64,000 nucleotides of DNA, from the NCBI GenBank assembly GCA_017557405.1, contig JAFYYV010000051.1, positions 111,478-175,477 of the forward strand, written 5' to 3'. Under the pieces are notes generated by a model. That model searched no databases. It was not told where the DNA came from and saw only the letters and a program-made list of their open reading frames with translations. Shown piece by piece: positions 27,958-38,084 of this stretch. A program made the translations under genes and the position numbers. Position 1 is the first letter of the stretch. Every line of letters starts with the position of its first letter. This DNA is from Prevotella sp. (lineage in GTDB: Bacteria; Bacteroidota; Bacteroidia; Bacteroidales; Bacteroidaceae).

Positions 27958-30099
27958 ATGGCAGCATTAGGAAAAATTAGAAGTAAAGGATTGGTCCTTA
28001 TCTGTATCATTGGATTGGGCCTGTTCGCTTTCATTGCCGAAGAACTGTTCCGCTCGTGCGAGGCTACTCGTAACAATCAGCGTCAGCAGGTAGGCGAAGT
28101 GTTAGGAGAGAAAATCAACGTGCAGGAATTCCAGAAACTCGTTGACGAGTACACTGAGGTCATCAAAATGCAACAAGGTCAAGACCAGCTTAACGACGAC
28201 CAGATGAACCGCATCAAGGACATGGTTTGGAATCAGTTCGTGCAGTCGAAGATTATTGAGAATCAGGCAAAGAAACTGGGTCTCACCGTTACCGATGGTG
28301 AAATGCAGGCTATTCTCAACGAAGGCACTAACCCCATGCTTACTCAGACTCCGTTCATCAATCAGCAAACTGGACGTTTCGATGCTAACGCTTTGCAGAA
28401 GTTCTTGGCAGATTACAAAACACAGAAGGCTACAAATCCCCAGGTGGCAAAGCAGTATGAATCCATTTATCGCTATTGGACTTTCATCGAGAAGACCCTG
28501 CGTCAGCAGACTCTTGCTCAGAAATATCAAAGCCTGTTGGCTCATTGCTTGCTCTCTAATCCCGTAGAGACAAAGATGGCTTTTGCTGACGAGAACACCG
28601 AGAGCGAAATCGAACTCGCTGCATTCCCCTACAGTAGCATTGATGACAGCAAGGTGGAGATTACTGATGCCGACCTCAAGGCTAAATACGAGGAGATGAA
28701 GTCTCAATTCAAGCAGTATGTCGAGAGCCGTGATGTGAAGTATGTCGACATTCAGGTGAATGCCTCTGAGGCCGACCGTTCGGAGCTCCAGAAGCAGTTT
28801 GCTGCTTATGCAACAGACTTGGCTGAGGCCGCTGATCCTGCTGATGTGGTTCGCAAGAGCACTTCGTTGGTTTCTTATCTGGGCTTGCCTGTTGCCAAGG
28901 AAGCTTTCCCCAGCGATATCGCTATGCGTCTCGACTCGATGTCTGTAGGCAATGTCTATGGTCCTTTCGAGAACACTCAGGACAACACCCTCAACCTCAT
29001 CAAGCTTGTGGCTAAGACACAGTTGCCAGACTCAGTGCAATATCGTCAGATTCAGGTTTCTGGAGCTACTGTTGAGGCTGCTCGCAAGACCGCTGACTCC
29101 ATCTATCAGGCTCTCAAGGGTGGTGCTGACTTCGAGGCAATCGCCAAGAAATACAACCAACCTGGTGAGAAGACTTGGATGGTTACACGTCAGTATCAGA
29201 ACGCTCCCTCGCTTGATTTGGAGACTCGCAATTTCATCAGCAGTCTTAACACGATGGCTGTTGGCGAGTTGAAGAATGTTGAGCTCACACAGGGCAATCT
29301 CATCGTTCAGGTGGTGGATCGCAAGAACATGATCAGCAAGTACACAGCTGCCGTTGTGAAGAAACCCATTGATTTCTCGAAGGATACTTATCGCAATGCA
29401 TACAACAAGTTCAGTTCGTTCGTCAGTGCCAATCAGAAGGCTGATGACATCGTGAAGAACGCTCAGAAGAACGGTTACAAGGTGCAGGAGCGTAAGGACA
29501 TCACCACCGCCGAGCACTATCTTGCTGGTATTCGTAGCACACGCGATGCTCTGAAATGGCTCTTCGAAGCTAAGGAAGGCGACATTTCACCCATGTACGA
29601 GTGTGGTGAGAATAACCATCTGCTGGTTGTCGTTCTCGACAAGATTCATACTGCTGGCAACCGTGCCCTCACCGATGAACAAGTGAAGGAGATGGTCAAG
29701 GCTGAAGTGATGAAGGATAAGAAAGCTGCTCAGCTCGTGGAGAAGGCAAAGGGTGTCAACTCTATTGCTGCAGCCAAGAGCAAGGGTGCCAACGTTTCTA
29801 CCGTCAGTCAGGTTACTTTCGCCGCTCCTGTCTTCGTTTCAGCAACAGGTGCTAGCGAGCCCGCACTTAGTGGTGCTGTGGCCGCTACAGCAAAGGGCGC
29901 ATTTAGCAAGCAGCCTGTCAAGGGTAATGCTGGTGTTTATCTCTTCCAGGTCAACAATCGCACCAATAGCGAGGCCAAACTTGATGAGAAGGCTCAGGAG
30001 CAGAAACTCCGTCAGCGCGCCATGCAATATGCTGGCAGCTTCACCAACGAGCTCTATATCAAGTCGAAGACTGTGGACAACCGCTATCTCTTCTTCTAA
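27958..30099 (+). CDS. PpiD/SurA-like peptidyl-prolyl isomerase, membrane-anchored
   Basis: A periplasmic folding factor of 713 residues anchored by one N-terminal membrane segment (about 12-28). The SurA_N-type helical chaperone domain covers about 40-210. A parvulin (PPIC) domain lies near 340-450, seen in VQYRQIQVSGATVEAARKT followed by FEAIAKKYNQPGE. A second, degenerate half (about 500-700) completes the PpiD-like layout. It assists proteins emerging from the Sec translocon. The gene stands alone with its own promoter and a strong terminator at 30132-30168. Confidence 0.88.
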   Translation: MAALGKIRSKGLVLICIIGLGLFAFIAEELFRSCEATRNNQRQQVGEVLGEKINVQEFQKLVDEYTEVIKMQQGQDQLNDDQMNRIKDMVWNQFVQSKIIENQAKKLGLTVTDGEMQAILNEGTNPMLTQTPFINQQTGRFDANALQKFLADYKTQKATNPQVAKQYESIYRYWTFIEKTLRQQTLAQKYQSLLAHCLLSNPVETKMAFADENTESEIELAAFPYSSIDDSKVEITDADLKAKYEEMKSQFKQYVESRDVKYVDIQVNASEADRSELQKQFAAYATDLAEAADPADVVRKSTSLVSYLGLPVAKEAFPSDIAMRLDSMSVGNVYGPFENTQDNTLNLIKLVAKTQLPDSVQYRQIQVSGATVEAARKTADSIYQALKGGADFEAIAKKYNQPGEKTWMVTRQYQNAPSLDLETRNFISSLNTMAVGELKNVELTQGNLIVQVVDRKNMISKYTAAVVKKPIDFSKDTYRNAYNKFSSFVSANQKADDIVKNAQKNGYKVQERKDITTAEHYLAGIRSTRDALKWLFEAKEGDISPMYECGENNHLLVVVLDKIHTAGNRALTDEQVKEMVKAEVMKDKKAAQLVEKAKGVNSIAAAKSKGANVSTVSQVTFAAPVFVSATGASEPALSGAVAATAKGAFSKQPVKGNAGVYLFQVNNRTNSEAKLDEKAQEQKLRQRAMQYAGSFTNELYIKSKTVDNRYLFF

Positions 30100-30131
30100 G
30101 ACAAAGACAATCCTTTAGTGGATTTCAAAAT

Positions 30132-30168
30132 AAAGTGCAGCGAGATGATTGTTTCGCTGCACTTTTTG
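30132..30168 (+). terminator. intrinsic terminator of the PpiD-like gene
   Basis: A 12-bp perfect stem (AAAGTGCAGCGA / TCGCTGCACTTT) with a 9-base loop and a T-run, 33 bp after the stop codon. Confidence 0.85.
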
Positions 30169-30197
30169 TTTTCCATATTTGTACTATATTCGGACTC

Positions 30198-32642
30198 TCA
30201 CTTCACACTCCATTCGAAGATTCCTGCCGAATTATCATCAGGTAGTGTCACTTCTAGTTTCAGGGATTTTGTTTTCACAGGGTCGAAGTTGACAGTATTT
30301 CCAATACCTTTTTCCACACCATATTGATCGGGATGGGCGACAGGTTGCCAGTTACCTTGTTCGTCAAGGTATTGAATGTTCCATGATTTGGGAACCCGAC
30401 ATCCGCCCCAAGGACCATCGTCAAACCACCAAACGGTGGCGCTTTGTACAGTTGAGGCAGTGGGGAATTCATATGAAATCCATTCTGTTGAAGCTTGTTT
30501 TGGCCACCAATGGGTGTAAGAAGCCGAACGGTCGTTTGCATCGCGTGGTACCAATCGGTCGTTGAGGGAAGTCAATGCAGGAATCTTGCTCGATGTTTCC
30601 ACTTTACTTTGTGAAGCCAATGTTGCGGGTAGTGTGGGAGTGGTGGCACTCAGGTCTTGTGCGAGCCATACACTCATCTTTCCACTTCCTCGATGGCACC
30701 AAGCGTAATATGGGATGAGCGTCAGCATGACATCTTTGGTTACCAATCGCCCGTCTTTTGAGAAACTCAGCGTTTGTGCTTGTGTCTTGATTGTCTTGAT
30801 GGACGTGTTGGCAATTGTGGCGTCGCCTATTTCAAATTGTGGCTCTTGATTGACGAGTGTACCCATGATGTCGAAGTCGTTGTCCACCCATTCAGCGCAA
30901 TAGACAATCGGTCCTCTTTCAATGGAAACCATTCCTCGGTCGGCTTCCACTTGTTGCAAAGCCCTCACCGTTCGTGGTTCCATATCAAAATGCAACTTGA
31001 TAACATCGTCTTTCTTCCAGCGGCGGGTGATATTGATGTAACCGTCTTCAAAGGGTGTGATGTTGATATTGGTTCCATTCAAGGAACATTTGGCGGCAAG
31101 CCGTTTGCCGTCTGTATATTGGTAAAGCTTGGAAGGTACAGGTTGGTTCTTGAGCCAGCCGGGAATGCGTATCTTCATGGTGAACATACCAACGTTGGAC
31201 TTTTCAACGCGTATGGTGATGTCACCGTTCCACGGGTAGTTGGTTTCCTGACTTAGTGTGAGTTTCTTGCCATCGACATCAAGGGTTGAATTGTTCGACA
31301 AGAACAAGTTCACATAAACCGCTGGTAATCCCAACGCTCCAACTGGGGCATGTGCTCTATCTCTCACGGCGTAGATGTAGCCAGGTAATGAGGGGATGAA
31401 CCGACAGATGTTGCTGGGGCAGCATGCGCATCCGAACCATGCTTGCCGCTGGTGCTGACCGATACTGGCAAGTGGGTTGGGGTAGAAGAAACTTCCTCCA
31501 TCGAGCGACACGCCCGAGATGAGTCCGTTGTAGAGCGTGCGTTCCAACACATCGTAGTATTTAGAATCACCGTGCAGTAGGAAAAGACGGTAGTTGACAT
31601 ATACATTGCCGATGGCTGCGCAGGTCTCGCAATAGGCACTCATGTTGGGAAGTTCGTAGTTCCTGCCAAATGCTTCTCCGCTGGAAGTCGCTCCAATGCC
31701 TCCCGTGATATAGAGTTTCTTGCCTACGATGTTCTCCCAAATGCGGTCGATGGCGTTTATGTATGCCGAATCACCTGTGAGAGCGGCCACATCAGCCATT
31801 CCAGCATACATGTAGGCGGCTCTGACAGCGTGTCCTACGGCTTCGTTTTGCTCAACGACAGGTTTGTGTGCCTGGCTGTAGTCGTGAACGATGGTAGTCT
31901 TTCCGCGATAGTCGAGGAAGAACTTTGCTTCGTCAAGATATTTTTTGTTTCCTGTGACAAGATAGAGTTTGGCAAGAGCCATCTCCGCAATCTGATGGCC
32001 AGGCACCACGCAGGCTTGTCCCTCATAAGGTCCTACCTCGCGGCAAACGCAATCGGCATATCTGATGGCGATATCGAGGAATTTCCTACTTCCCGTAGCT
32101 TGATAGTGGGCGATGGCAGCCTCCACCATGTGTCCCAGGTTGTAGAGCTCATGACTGAGGTCTTCTTCCTTGCTCCAACGTTTGTCGCCCGCCCATTCAT
32201 GTGGCTGTTGTGGGTTTTGTGTACGTGCGGTGTATAGATAGCCGTCGCTTTCTTGTGCCGAGGCGATGATGTCAAGCACGGAGTCGATGTAGGCCACCAA
32301 TTTCTTGTCGGGGAACGTCTGAAGGATGTAGCTTGCGCCTTCAATGGTCTTGTAAGGGTCGGTATCATCGAAACTATACCCGCCCACCTTGAAAGTTTTC
32401 GATGGGTCTTTCAGGTGAGTGGCAGCGTTCACGAAATTGGTGTATCGTCCCGTCTCCTCGCATTTGCTGAAAGCAAGAGGAATGGTGGTCTTCCGGCTCG
32501 CTTCAAGACGTTGCCCCCAGAATGTGTTGGGTGTCACTTTCACCGATGTGAAGGGTACGGGTGTGATGGGGTATTGTGCTGAAGCGTTGAGCGAAACGAC
32601 CGCAACGACGAGGGTTGCCAATGATTTGATAGTGTTGTGCAT
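30198..32642 (-). CDS. GH127 family beta-L-arabinofuranosidase, copy A
   Basis: GH127 enzymes cleave beta-L-arabinofuranosyl linkages in plant glycans by a cysteine-based retaining mechanism. The 814-residue product has a signal peptide (MHNTIKSLATLVVAVVSLNA). The catalytic domain carries the acid/base region SAYCETCAAIGN and the cysteine cluster WFGCACCPSNICRF. Beta-sandwich domains and an extra C-terminal domain (YTHWWPKQASTEWISYEF) follow. The frame is open to 32669, but that ATG touches the -7 box at 32671-32678, so I start at 32642, which also gives a proper signal peptide. It is divergent from copy B. Confidence 0.88.
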   Translation of the reverse strand: MHNTIKSLATLVVAVVSLNASAQYPITPVPFTSVKVTPNTFWGQRLEASRKTTIPLAFSKCEETGRYTNFVNAATHLKDPSKTFKVGGYSFDDTDPYKTIEGASYILQTFPDKKLVAYIDSVLDIIASAQESDGYLYTARTQNPQQPHEWAGDKRWSKEEDLSHELYNLGHMVEAAIAHYQATGSRKFLDIAIRYADCVCREVGPYEGQACVVPGHQIAEMALAKLYLVTGNKKYLDEAKFFLDYRGKTTIVHDYSQAHKPVVEQNEAVGHAVRAAYMYAGMADVAALTGDSAYINAIDRIWENIVGKKLYITGGIGATSSGEAFGRNYELPNMSAYCETCAAIGNVYVNYRLFLLHGDSKYYDVLERTLYNGLISGVSLDGGSFFYPNPLASIGQHQRQAWFGCACCPSNICRFIPSLPGYIYAVRDRAHAPVGALGLPAVYVNLFLSNNSTLDVDGKKLTLSQETNYPWNGDITIRVEKSNVGMFTMKIRIPGWLKNQPVPSKLYQYTDGKRLAAKCSLNGTNINITPFEDGYINITRRWKKDDVIKLHFDMEPRTVRALQQVEADRGMVSIERGPIVYCAEWVDNDFDIMGTLVNQEPQFEIGDATIANTSIKTIKTQAQTLSFSKDGRLVTKDVMLTLIPYYAWCHRGSGKMSVWLAQDLSATTPTLPATLASQSKVETSSKIPALTSLNDRLVPRDANDRSASYTHWWPKQASTEWISYEFPTASTVQSATVWWFDDGPWGGCRVPKSWNIQYLDEQGNWQPVAHPDQYGVEKGIGNTVNFDPVKTKSLKLEVTLPDDNSAGIFEWSVK

Positions 32643-32670
32643 GGTTTGTGTTTGCTTTTGACTTTGCATG

Positions 32671-32678
32671 CAAAGATA
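32671..32678 (-). promoter_or_regulatory. promoter -7 box for GH127 copy A
   Basis: TATCTTTG on the minus strand, 28 nt before ATG 32642; TTTG lies 23 nt further upstream (32702-32705). Confidence 0.55.
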
Positions 32679-32743
32679 GTGATTTATTTAGAATATTAGT
32701 GCAAAACGTAGCGCATATTTTCGCTTCATTGGAGCTTTTTTCC

Positions 32744-32751
32744 TATCTTTG
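32744..32751 (+). promoter_or_regulatory. promoter -7 box for GH127 copy B
   Basis: TATCTTTG, 27 nt before ATG 32779. The frame is open from 32749 (TTG), inside the box, which excludes that start. Confidence 0.55.
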
Positions 32752-32778
32752 TGGCAGAAAACAAAAAACTTGAACCTT

Positions 32779-35235
32779 ATGGATTTGATGATGATACGGC
32801 ATATGAGAACGAAGATGGTATTGTTGGTGGTTGCAATGGCTCTTTCTACCCCCGTTATGGGTGCTTCACGTGGTGTTCCAACTACCCAGCGACGGATAGC
32901 GATAGAGGAGGTTCCTTTCACCGCAGTGCACCTGAATGATGGTTTCTGGAGTCCTCGTATAGAAGTGAACCGCACGGTGAGCATCCCCTCGGCTTTTCGC
33001 GAATGCGAGAAGAACGGTCGATTCGACAATTTTGCGATTGCCGCGGGATTGAAGAAAGGTGAACATCGTGGCGACTTTTCATTCGACGACACCGACCCCT
33101 ATAAGGTCATCGAGGGTGCAAGCTATTCGTTGGCTGTGAAATACGATGCTGCTCTCGACCATTATCTCGATTCGGTCATCAACATCATAGCGCAGGCTCA
33201 GGAAAGCGATGGTTATCTGACGACCTGTGTAACGAACAACTGCACGCGGTTGTCTGGATGGTGGGGGACACACAAATGGGAGAAAATCAACTCACACGAG
33301 CTCTACAATAGCGGTCATCTCATCGAGAGTGCGGTGGCTCACTATCGTGCAACGGGAAAGAAGTCTTTTCTGAATGTCGCTATCAAGAATGCTGACTTGG
33401 TTTGCAAGACGTTTGGTCCCAATGAAGGTCAGATTCATCGTCCGGGTGGGCATCCCATCATAGAGATGGCGCTTTGCAAGTTGTATAAGGTGACAGGCGA
33501 TAAACGCTACTTGGAAGGTGCTCGCTATTTTGTGGAAGAGACGGGGCGTTGTACGGATGGTCATCAACCTTCTGAATACTCCCAAGACCACAAACCCATT
33601 CTTCAGCAAGACGAGATTGTGGGGCATGCTGTTCGTGCTGGTTATCTCTTTAGTGGTGTTGCCGATGTGGCTGCTTTGACTGGTGATACGGCTTATTTCC
33701 ATGCGTTGGAGCGCATATGGAACAACATGTCGTCAAAGAAACTCTTCATCACAGGTGGTATTGGCAGTCGTGCTCAAGGAGAGGGATTCGGTCCTAATTA
33801 TGAACTCAACTCTCACACAGCGTATTGCGAGACTTGTGCAGCTATTGCCAATGTCTATTGGAACCACCGCATGTTTCTCGCAACGGGTGAGTCGAAATAC
33901 ATGGATGTGGTCGAGCGCGCGTTATATAATAATGTGTTAAGTGGCGTTTCTTTGAGTGGCGACCGATTCTTCTATGACAATCCGTTGGAGAGTGATGGTG
34001 AGCACGAGCGTCAGCGATGGTTCGGTTGTGCTTGTTGCCCTGGAAACATCACTCGCTTCATAGCTTCGGTTCCCAATTACATTTATGCTACGCAAGGGCG
34101 CGACATCTACGTGAATCTCTATGTGCAGGGCAAGGCCAATATGAATGGAGTGGAGTTGGAGCAAACGACCGATTACCCCTGGGATGGAAAGATTAGAATC
34201 AAGATTAACAAGGGTGGTGGACGATTTGCCATCAAGTTGCGTCTTCCCTCGTGGTTGAAGCGGAGTCCTACGAACAACAATCTATACACCTATATCGACC
34301 GAGCTCCAGCGTATAGCATCAGCGTGAATGGGCGAGGGCTCTATCCCGAGAACCGTGAGTACATCACGTTAGAACGCTCTTGGAAGAAGGGTGATGTCAT
34401 TGAACTTGAGTTTCCGATGAATGTGCGGCGTATTGTGGCCAACGACAATGCCGAGGACTTGCGTGGCAAGGTCGCATTGGAGCGTGGCCCTATTGTCTAT
34501 TGTTTGGAGGCCGACGACCAAGCCGATTGCCATGTGTTCAACAAATATATTCTCAACTCCTCGGCCATCGATGCTCACTTCGAGAAGAACCTCTTGGGTG
34601 GAGTGGTCGTCTTAGAAGGAATGGCGAAACAATTGGAGCAGGATGGAAATGTCAGCGATGTGTCTTTCCGTGCTATTCCATATTCTACTTGGAACAATCG
34701 AGGTCGTCAGCAGATGGAGGTATGGGTGGCCAACTCGCCCACTACCGCCAAACCTGTTCCCTCGAAAACCATCGCGTCGCAAGCGCAGACATTCAGCAAC
34801 CGAGGTCCCATACAGAACGATGCCCCCGAAACCGCTCCCACCGACTCGTGGGCGGGTGGTGTGAACGACCAATGGGAACCCCGACGTAGTAGCGACACTT
34901 CAAAACCTTATCACTATTGGTGGCTCAAACGTGGAACCTCAGAGGCCATCGCCTATCAGTTCGACCGCGAATACGAGGTGTCGAACGTGCAGGTCTATTG
35001 GTTGGACTTCGACCATTACGATGGTTCGTTCCGCGTTCCTGAGCGATGGGCGCTCTACTATAAAGATGCCGAGGGACAGTGGCATGAGGTGGAAGACCAC
35101 ACACCTTACACCGTCTTGAAGGACTGCTACAATAGTGTGGACTTCCGACCTGTCAAAACCACTGGTTTGAAGATTGTGGTGAAACTCCGCGAAGGACAGT
35201 CGGGTGGGGTGCTTGAATGGAAAGTCAATCCATAG
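32779..35235 (+). CDS. GH127 family beta-L-arabinofuranosidase, copy B
   Basis: An 818-residue paralogue of the divergent neighbour, with the same domain order and the same catalytic landmarks: AYCETCAAIANVYWNHRM and WFGCACCPGNITRF. The export signal is at residues about 8-28 (RTKMVLLVVAMALSTPVMGA). The two copies differ widely outside the motifs, so this is an old duplication or two specificities, not a recent copy. The C-terminal domain (about 690-818) matches that of copy A in layout. The pair probably digests arabinose-containing plant cell-wall glycan, though no SusC/D pair is in the window. Confidence 0.88.
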   Translation: MDLMMIRHMRTKMVLLVVAMALSTPVMGASRGVPTTQRRIAIEEVPFTAVHLNDGFWSPRIEVNRTVSIPSAFRECEKNGRFDNFAIAAGLKKGEHRGDFSFDDTDPYKVIEGASYSLAVKYDAALDHYLDSVINIIAQAQESDGYLTTCVTNNCTRLSGWWGTHKWEKINSHELYNSGHLIESAVAHYRATGKKSFLNVAIKNADLVCKTFGPNEGQIHRPGGHPIIEMALCKLYKVTGDKRYLEGARYFVEETGRCTDGHQPSEYSQDHKPILQQDEIVGHAVRAGYLFSGVADVAALTGDTAYFHALERIWNNMSSKKLFITGGIGSRAQGEGFGPNYELNSHTAYCETCAAIANVYWNHRMFLATGESKYMDVVERALYNNVLSGVSLSGDRFFYDNPLESDGEHERQRWFGCACCPGNITRFIASVPNYIYATQGRDIYVNLYVQGKANMNGVELEQTTDYPWDGKIRIKINKGGGRFAIKLRLPSWLKRSPTNNNLYTYIDRAPAYSISVNGRGLYPENREYITLERSWKKGDVIELEFPMNVRRIVANDNAEDLRGKVALERGPIVYCLEADDQADCHVFNKYILNSSAIDAHFEKNLLGGVVVLEGMAKQLEQDGNVSDVSFRAIPYSTWNNRGRQQMEVWVANSPTTAKPVPSKTIASQAQTFSNRGPIQNDAPETAPTDSWAGGVNDQWEPRRSSDTSKPYHYWWLKRGTSEAIAYQFDREYEVSNVQVYWLDFDHYDGSFRVPERWALYYKDAEGQWHEVEDHTPYTVLKDCYNSVDFRPVKTTGLKIVVKLREGQSGGVLEWKVNP

Positions 35236-35286
35236 GAACAACTTTGCCATTTACAAGGTAAAGAATGGCTTTTGATAAAAAGAAGA

Positions 35287-35319
35287 AAGCAGGAAGGTTT
35301 GTTGCCTTCCTGCTTCATT
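35287..35319. terminator. bidirectional terminator between GH127 copy B and dcu
   Basis: An 11-bp stem (AAGCAGGAAGG / CCTTCCTGCTT) between convergent genes, with A-rich and T-rich flanks on the two sides. Confidence 0.75.
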
Positions 35320-35360
35320 TTGTGGTTTCCTATCCGTATGTTTAGAAAGCGAAAGCTTCA

Positions 35361-36836
35361 TTAGTACATTCCTGCTCCGTGGAGGATGTAGGAGAGGGCA
35401 TAGGCGATGATGGTGCTCGTGATGACGCAGATGAGGCCGGGCATCATGAACGAGTGGTTGAGCAGGTATTTTCCGATGACGGTGGTACCCGATCGGTCGA
35501 AGTTCACCGTGGCGATGTCGCTGGGGTAGTTGGGGATGAAGAAATAGCCATATACCGAGGGGAGCACACCCAACAGCACCCAACCCTCGATGCCGAGCGA
35601 GTAGGCGAGTGGGAGCATGGCCACCACGACGGCGCCTTGCGAGTTGATGAGCACAGACACCAGGAAGAAGGCGATGGCAATGGTCCACGGATGGGCGGAT
35701 ACGAGGTCGGTCAACATCAGTTTCATCTCGTCCATGTAGTTGCCGAAATAGGTGTCGGCGAGCCAGGCGATACCATAGATGGCGACAACAGCCACCATTC
35801 CGCTTTGCCAGACGGCTCCACCCACAGCCTTCTTGGGCTTTGCCTTACAGAAGATAATCATCAGGGCGGCGGCGGAAATCATGATGATCTGGATGACGAG
35901 ATTCATCGCCAACGGCTTCTTCACGGTCTCGGTTACACCTTCCATCACGATGCCAGCCGATGCCAATTGCTTGGCGGTCTCGGTGACTCCACCCTCGAGG
36001 GTGATGCTGGCAGGACCTCCCTTCACAGCCTGTACGGTGTCGTAGGAGGGTAGGAGGTTGCCACCGAACATCTGCACGATGGAGAACATCACGATGATAG
36101 CGAGTGCTGCGAGGAAGATATATACTGCACGCTTGGATTCGGGAGTGATCTTTTTGTCGAGCGTTGTCGCATTGCTACCATAGATGTACTGATATTGTAC
36201 GGGGTCTTTCAGGCGCTCTTGGAACTGCGGGTCTTTGTCGAGGTCAAGGCCACGCTTGTAAGAAGCGGCTGCTGCTGCCATCAATCCGCAGATGCAAGCG
36301 GGGATGGTGACCATGATGATCTGCAGGTTGTTTACGTGGAAGCCGTTGCTGGCAGAGATGGCCGAGAAAGCCACGACGGCAGCGGCGATGGGCGAACAAG
36401 TAATACCCACCTGCGAGGCGATGGAAGCCACACCACACGGGCGCTCCGGACGAATGCCTTTCTTCAGGGCGATGTCGCAGATGATGGGCATGAGCGTATA
36501 GACAACGTGTCCCGTTCCTACGAGCACCGTGAGGAAGAAGGTGCAAAGAGGAGCCATGAACGTGATGCGGTCGGGATGCTTGCGAAGCATGCGCTCAGCC
36601 ACCTGAATCATCCAATCCATACCACCCGATGCCTGCAATACGCCGGCACAGGTAACGGCTGCGATGATGATGTAGATGACGTCCGTCGGCGGTGTGCCAG
36701 GCTTCAATCCGAATCCGAAAACGAGGAGTGCAAGACCGATGCCCGAGATGGCACCTAAGGCAAGGCTTCCGTACCTTGAGCCCACCCACAGTGCCAATAG
36801 CACGATGAGCAGTTGGATAATCATTAGAAACGACAT
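35361..36836 (-). CDS. dcuB: anaerobic C4-dicarboxylate transporter (DcuA/DcuB family)
   Basis: Exchanges fumarate, malate, aspartate and succinate across the inner membrane during anaerobic growth; in Bacteroidales it fits succinate excretion after fumarate respiration. The 491-residue product has about 12 membrane segments. The Dcu signature regions are GTPPTDVIYIIIAAVTCAGVL (about 47-67), GTGHVVYTLMPIICDIALKKGIRPERP (about 107-133) and SQVGITCSPIAAAVVAF (about 142-158). A soluble loop of about 100 residues interrupts the middle. The dcuA/dcuB distinction is not certain. Confidence 0.9.
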   Translation of the reverse strand: MSFLMIIQLLIVLLALWVGSRYGSLALGAISGIGLALLVFGFGLKPGTPPTDVIYIIIAAVTCAGVLQASGGMDWMIQVAERMLRKHPDRITFMAPLCTFFLTVLVGTGHVVYTLMPIICDIALKKGIRPERPCGVASIASQVGITCSPIAAAVVAFSAISASNGFHVNNLQIIMVTIPACICGLMAAAAASYKRGLDLDKDPQFQERLKDPVQYQYIYGSNATTLDKKITPESKRAVYIFLAALAIIVMFSIVQMFGGNLLPSYDTVQAVKGGPASITLEGGVTETAKQLASAGIVMEGVTETVKKPLAMNLVIQIIMISAAALMIIFCKAKPKKAVGGAVWQSGMVAVVAIYGIAWLADTYFGNYMDEMKLMLTDLVSAHPWTIAIAFFLVSVLINSQGAVVVAMLPLAYSLGIEGWVLLGVLPSVYGYFFIPNYPSDIATVNFDRSGTTVIGKYLLNHSFMMPGLICVITSTIIAYALSYILHGAGMY

Positions 36837-36906
36837 AATGTGTAGGTTTTTAGTTTATTATTTTGTAATTTATTGTTGTTTAGGTTATGGTTTCACGGTT
36901 TGTTTG

Positions 36907-36914
36907 CAAATATA
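36907..36914 (-). promoter_or_regulatory. promoter -7 box for the dcu gene
   Basis: TATATTTG on the minus strand, 70 nt before ATG 36836. Confidence 0.55.
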
Positions 36915-36991
36915 GACAATTTTAATGAAAATAGGCAGCAAAAATCAATTTTTTTGCCGCCTATCGTTATTTTTTCTTTGTTTATCGCCGT

Positions 36992-38026
36992 TTAGTATTG
37001 CCTGAGCGCCGCCAAGAGTTCGTTGTTTTCGCTCTTCGTACCGATGGTCACACGCAGGCAATTCAGGCAGAGGCTCACCCTTGTGCGGTTGCGCACGATG
37101 ATGCCTTTATCCACCAGATAGTTGTAGATGGTTTGCGCGTCGGTCATCTTCGCCAAGAAGAAGTTGGCGTCGGTGGGGTACACCTTCTCGCAGATGGGGA
37201 GCATCTTGAAAGCCTCGATGAGTCGTTTCCGTTCGAGCAGCAACATGCCGACCCATTTCTCCACGTCGTAGGGGTTGTCGAGCAATTCGATGGCTTGCTC
37301 CTGGGTGAGTTGGTTGATGTTGTAGGGATATTTCACCTTGTTGAACAACTGGATGATTTCCTTGCTCGCGAACGCCATTCCCAATCGTATGGCGGCACAT
37401 CCCCACGCCTTGCTCATCGTGTTGAACACAATCAGGTTCGGGTGTTTCGCCACCTCATATCGCATGGGCTTCTGCATAGAGAAGTCGCTGTAAGCCTCGT
37501 CGATAACCACCAGTCCCTCGAACTCTTCCACCACCTTCTCAATCTCTTTGCGGTGGATGCTGTTGCCGGTGGGGTTGTTGGGGCTGCAAATCCAAATGAT
37601 CTTGGTGTTCTGGTCGCATGCGTTCAGCAGTTTCTCGGCGGTTATCTGATAGTTCTCGTCGAGCAACACGGGGCGATACTCCACATCGTTGATGTCGGCA
37701 CACACCTTATACATGCCATACGTGGGTTCCATAGCCACCACATTGTCGATGCCCGGCTGGCAGAAACAACGATACATCAGATCGATGGCCTCGTCGCTAC
37801 CGTTGCCCAGGAAGATGCTTTCGGCAGGTATTCCCTTCACCTTCGAGAGCCGCTTCTTCACTTCCTCCTGCAGAGGGTCGGGATAGCGGTTGAACGGTTT
37901 GTTGTATGGGTTTTCGTTGGCGTCGAGAAACACGCGAGCCACCTTCCCACTATATTCGTTACGGGCGCTGCTATAGGGTGACAGTCGCCAGATGTTGGGT
38001 CTTGTGAGTTGTTCCAAAGGTTTCAT
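36992..38026 (-). CDS. hisC: histidinol-phosphate aminotransferase
   Basis: Transfers an amino group from glutamate to imidazole-acetol phosphate in histidine synthesis, using PLP. The 344-residue product has the fold-type I pattern: [15 protein letters not shown] (about 36-50), the [12 protein letters not shown] region (about 144-155), the [10 protein letters not shown] aspartate (about 172-181) and the PLP lysine in MSKAWG (about 204-209). It is the last gene of hisG-hisD-hisC; the gap to hisD (58 bp) contains a heptamer repeat array. hisB, often next in Bacteroidota, does not follow here. Confidence 0.95.
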   Translation of the reverse strand: MKPLEQLTRPNIWRLSPYSSARNEYSGKVARVFLDANENPYNKPFNRYPDPLQEEVKKRLSKVKGIPAESIFLGNGSDEAIDLMYRCFCQPGIDNVVAMEPTYGMYKVCADINDVEYRPVLLDENYQITAEKLLNACDQNTKIIWICSPNNPTGNSIHRKEIEKVVEEFEGLVVIDEAYSDFSMQKPMRYEVAKHPNLIVFNTMSKAWGCAAIRLGMAFASKEIIQLFNKVKYPYNINQLTQEQAIELLDNPYDVEKWVGMLLLERKRLIEAFKMLPICEKVYPTDANFFLAKMTDAQTIYNYLVDKGIIVRNRTRVSLCLNCLRVTIGTKSENNELLAALRQY

Positions 38027-38035
38027 AAGCTATGC

Positions 38036-38074
38036 TAAATGAAAAGTGAAAAATGAAAAGTGAAAAGTGAAGAA
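38036..38074 (+). repeat. 7-bp period repeat array between hisD and hisC
   Basis: About five units of AAATGAA/AAGTGAA in a row, in the short hisD-hisC spacer. One of about nine sites with 7-bp period arrays in the window. Confidence 0.8.
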
Positions 38075-38084
38075 TCCTGTAGTT

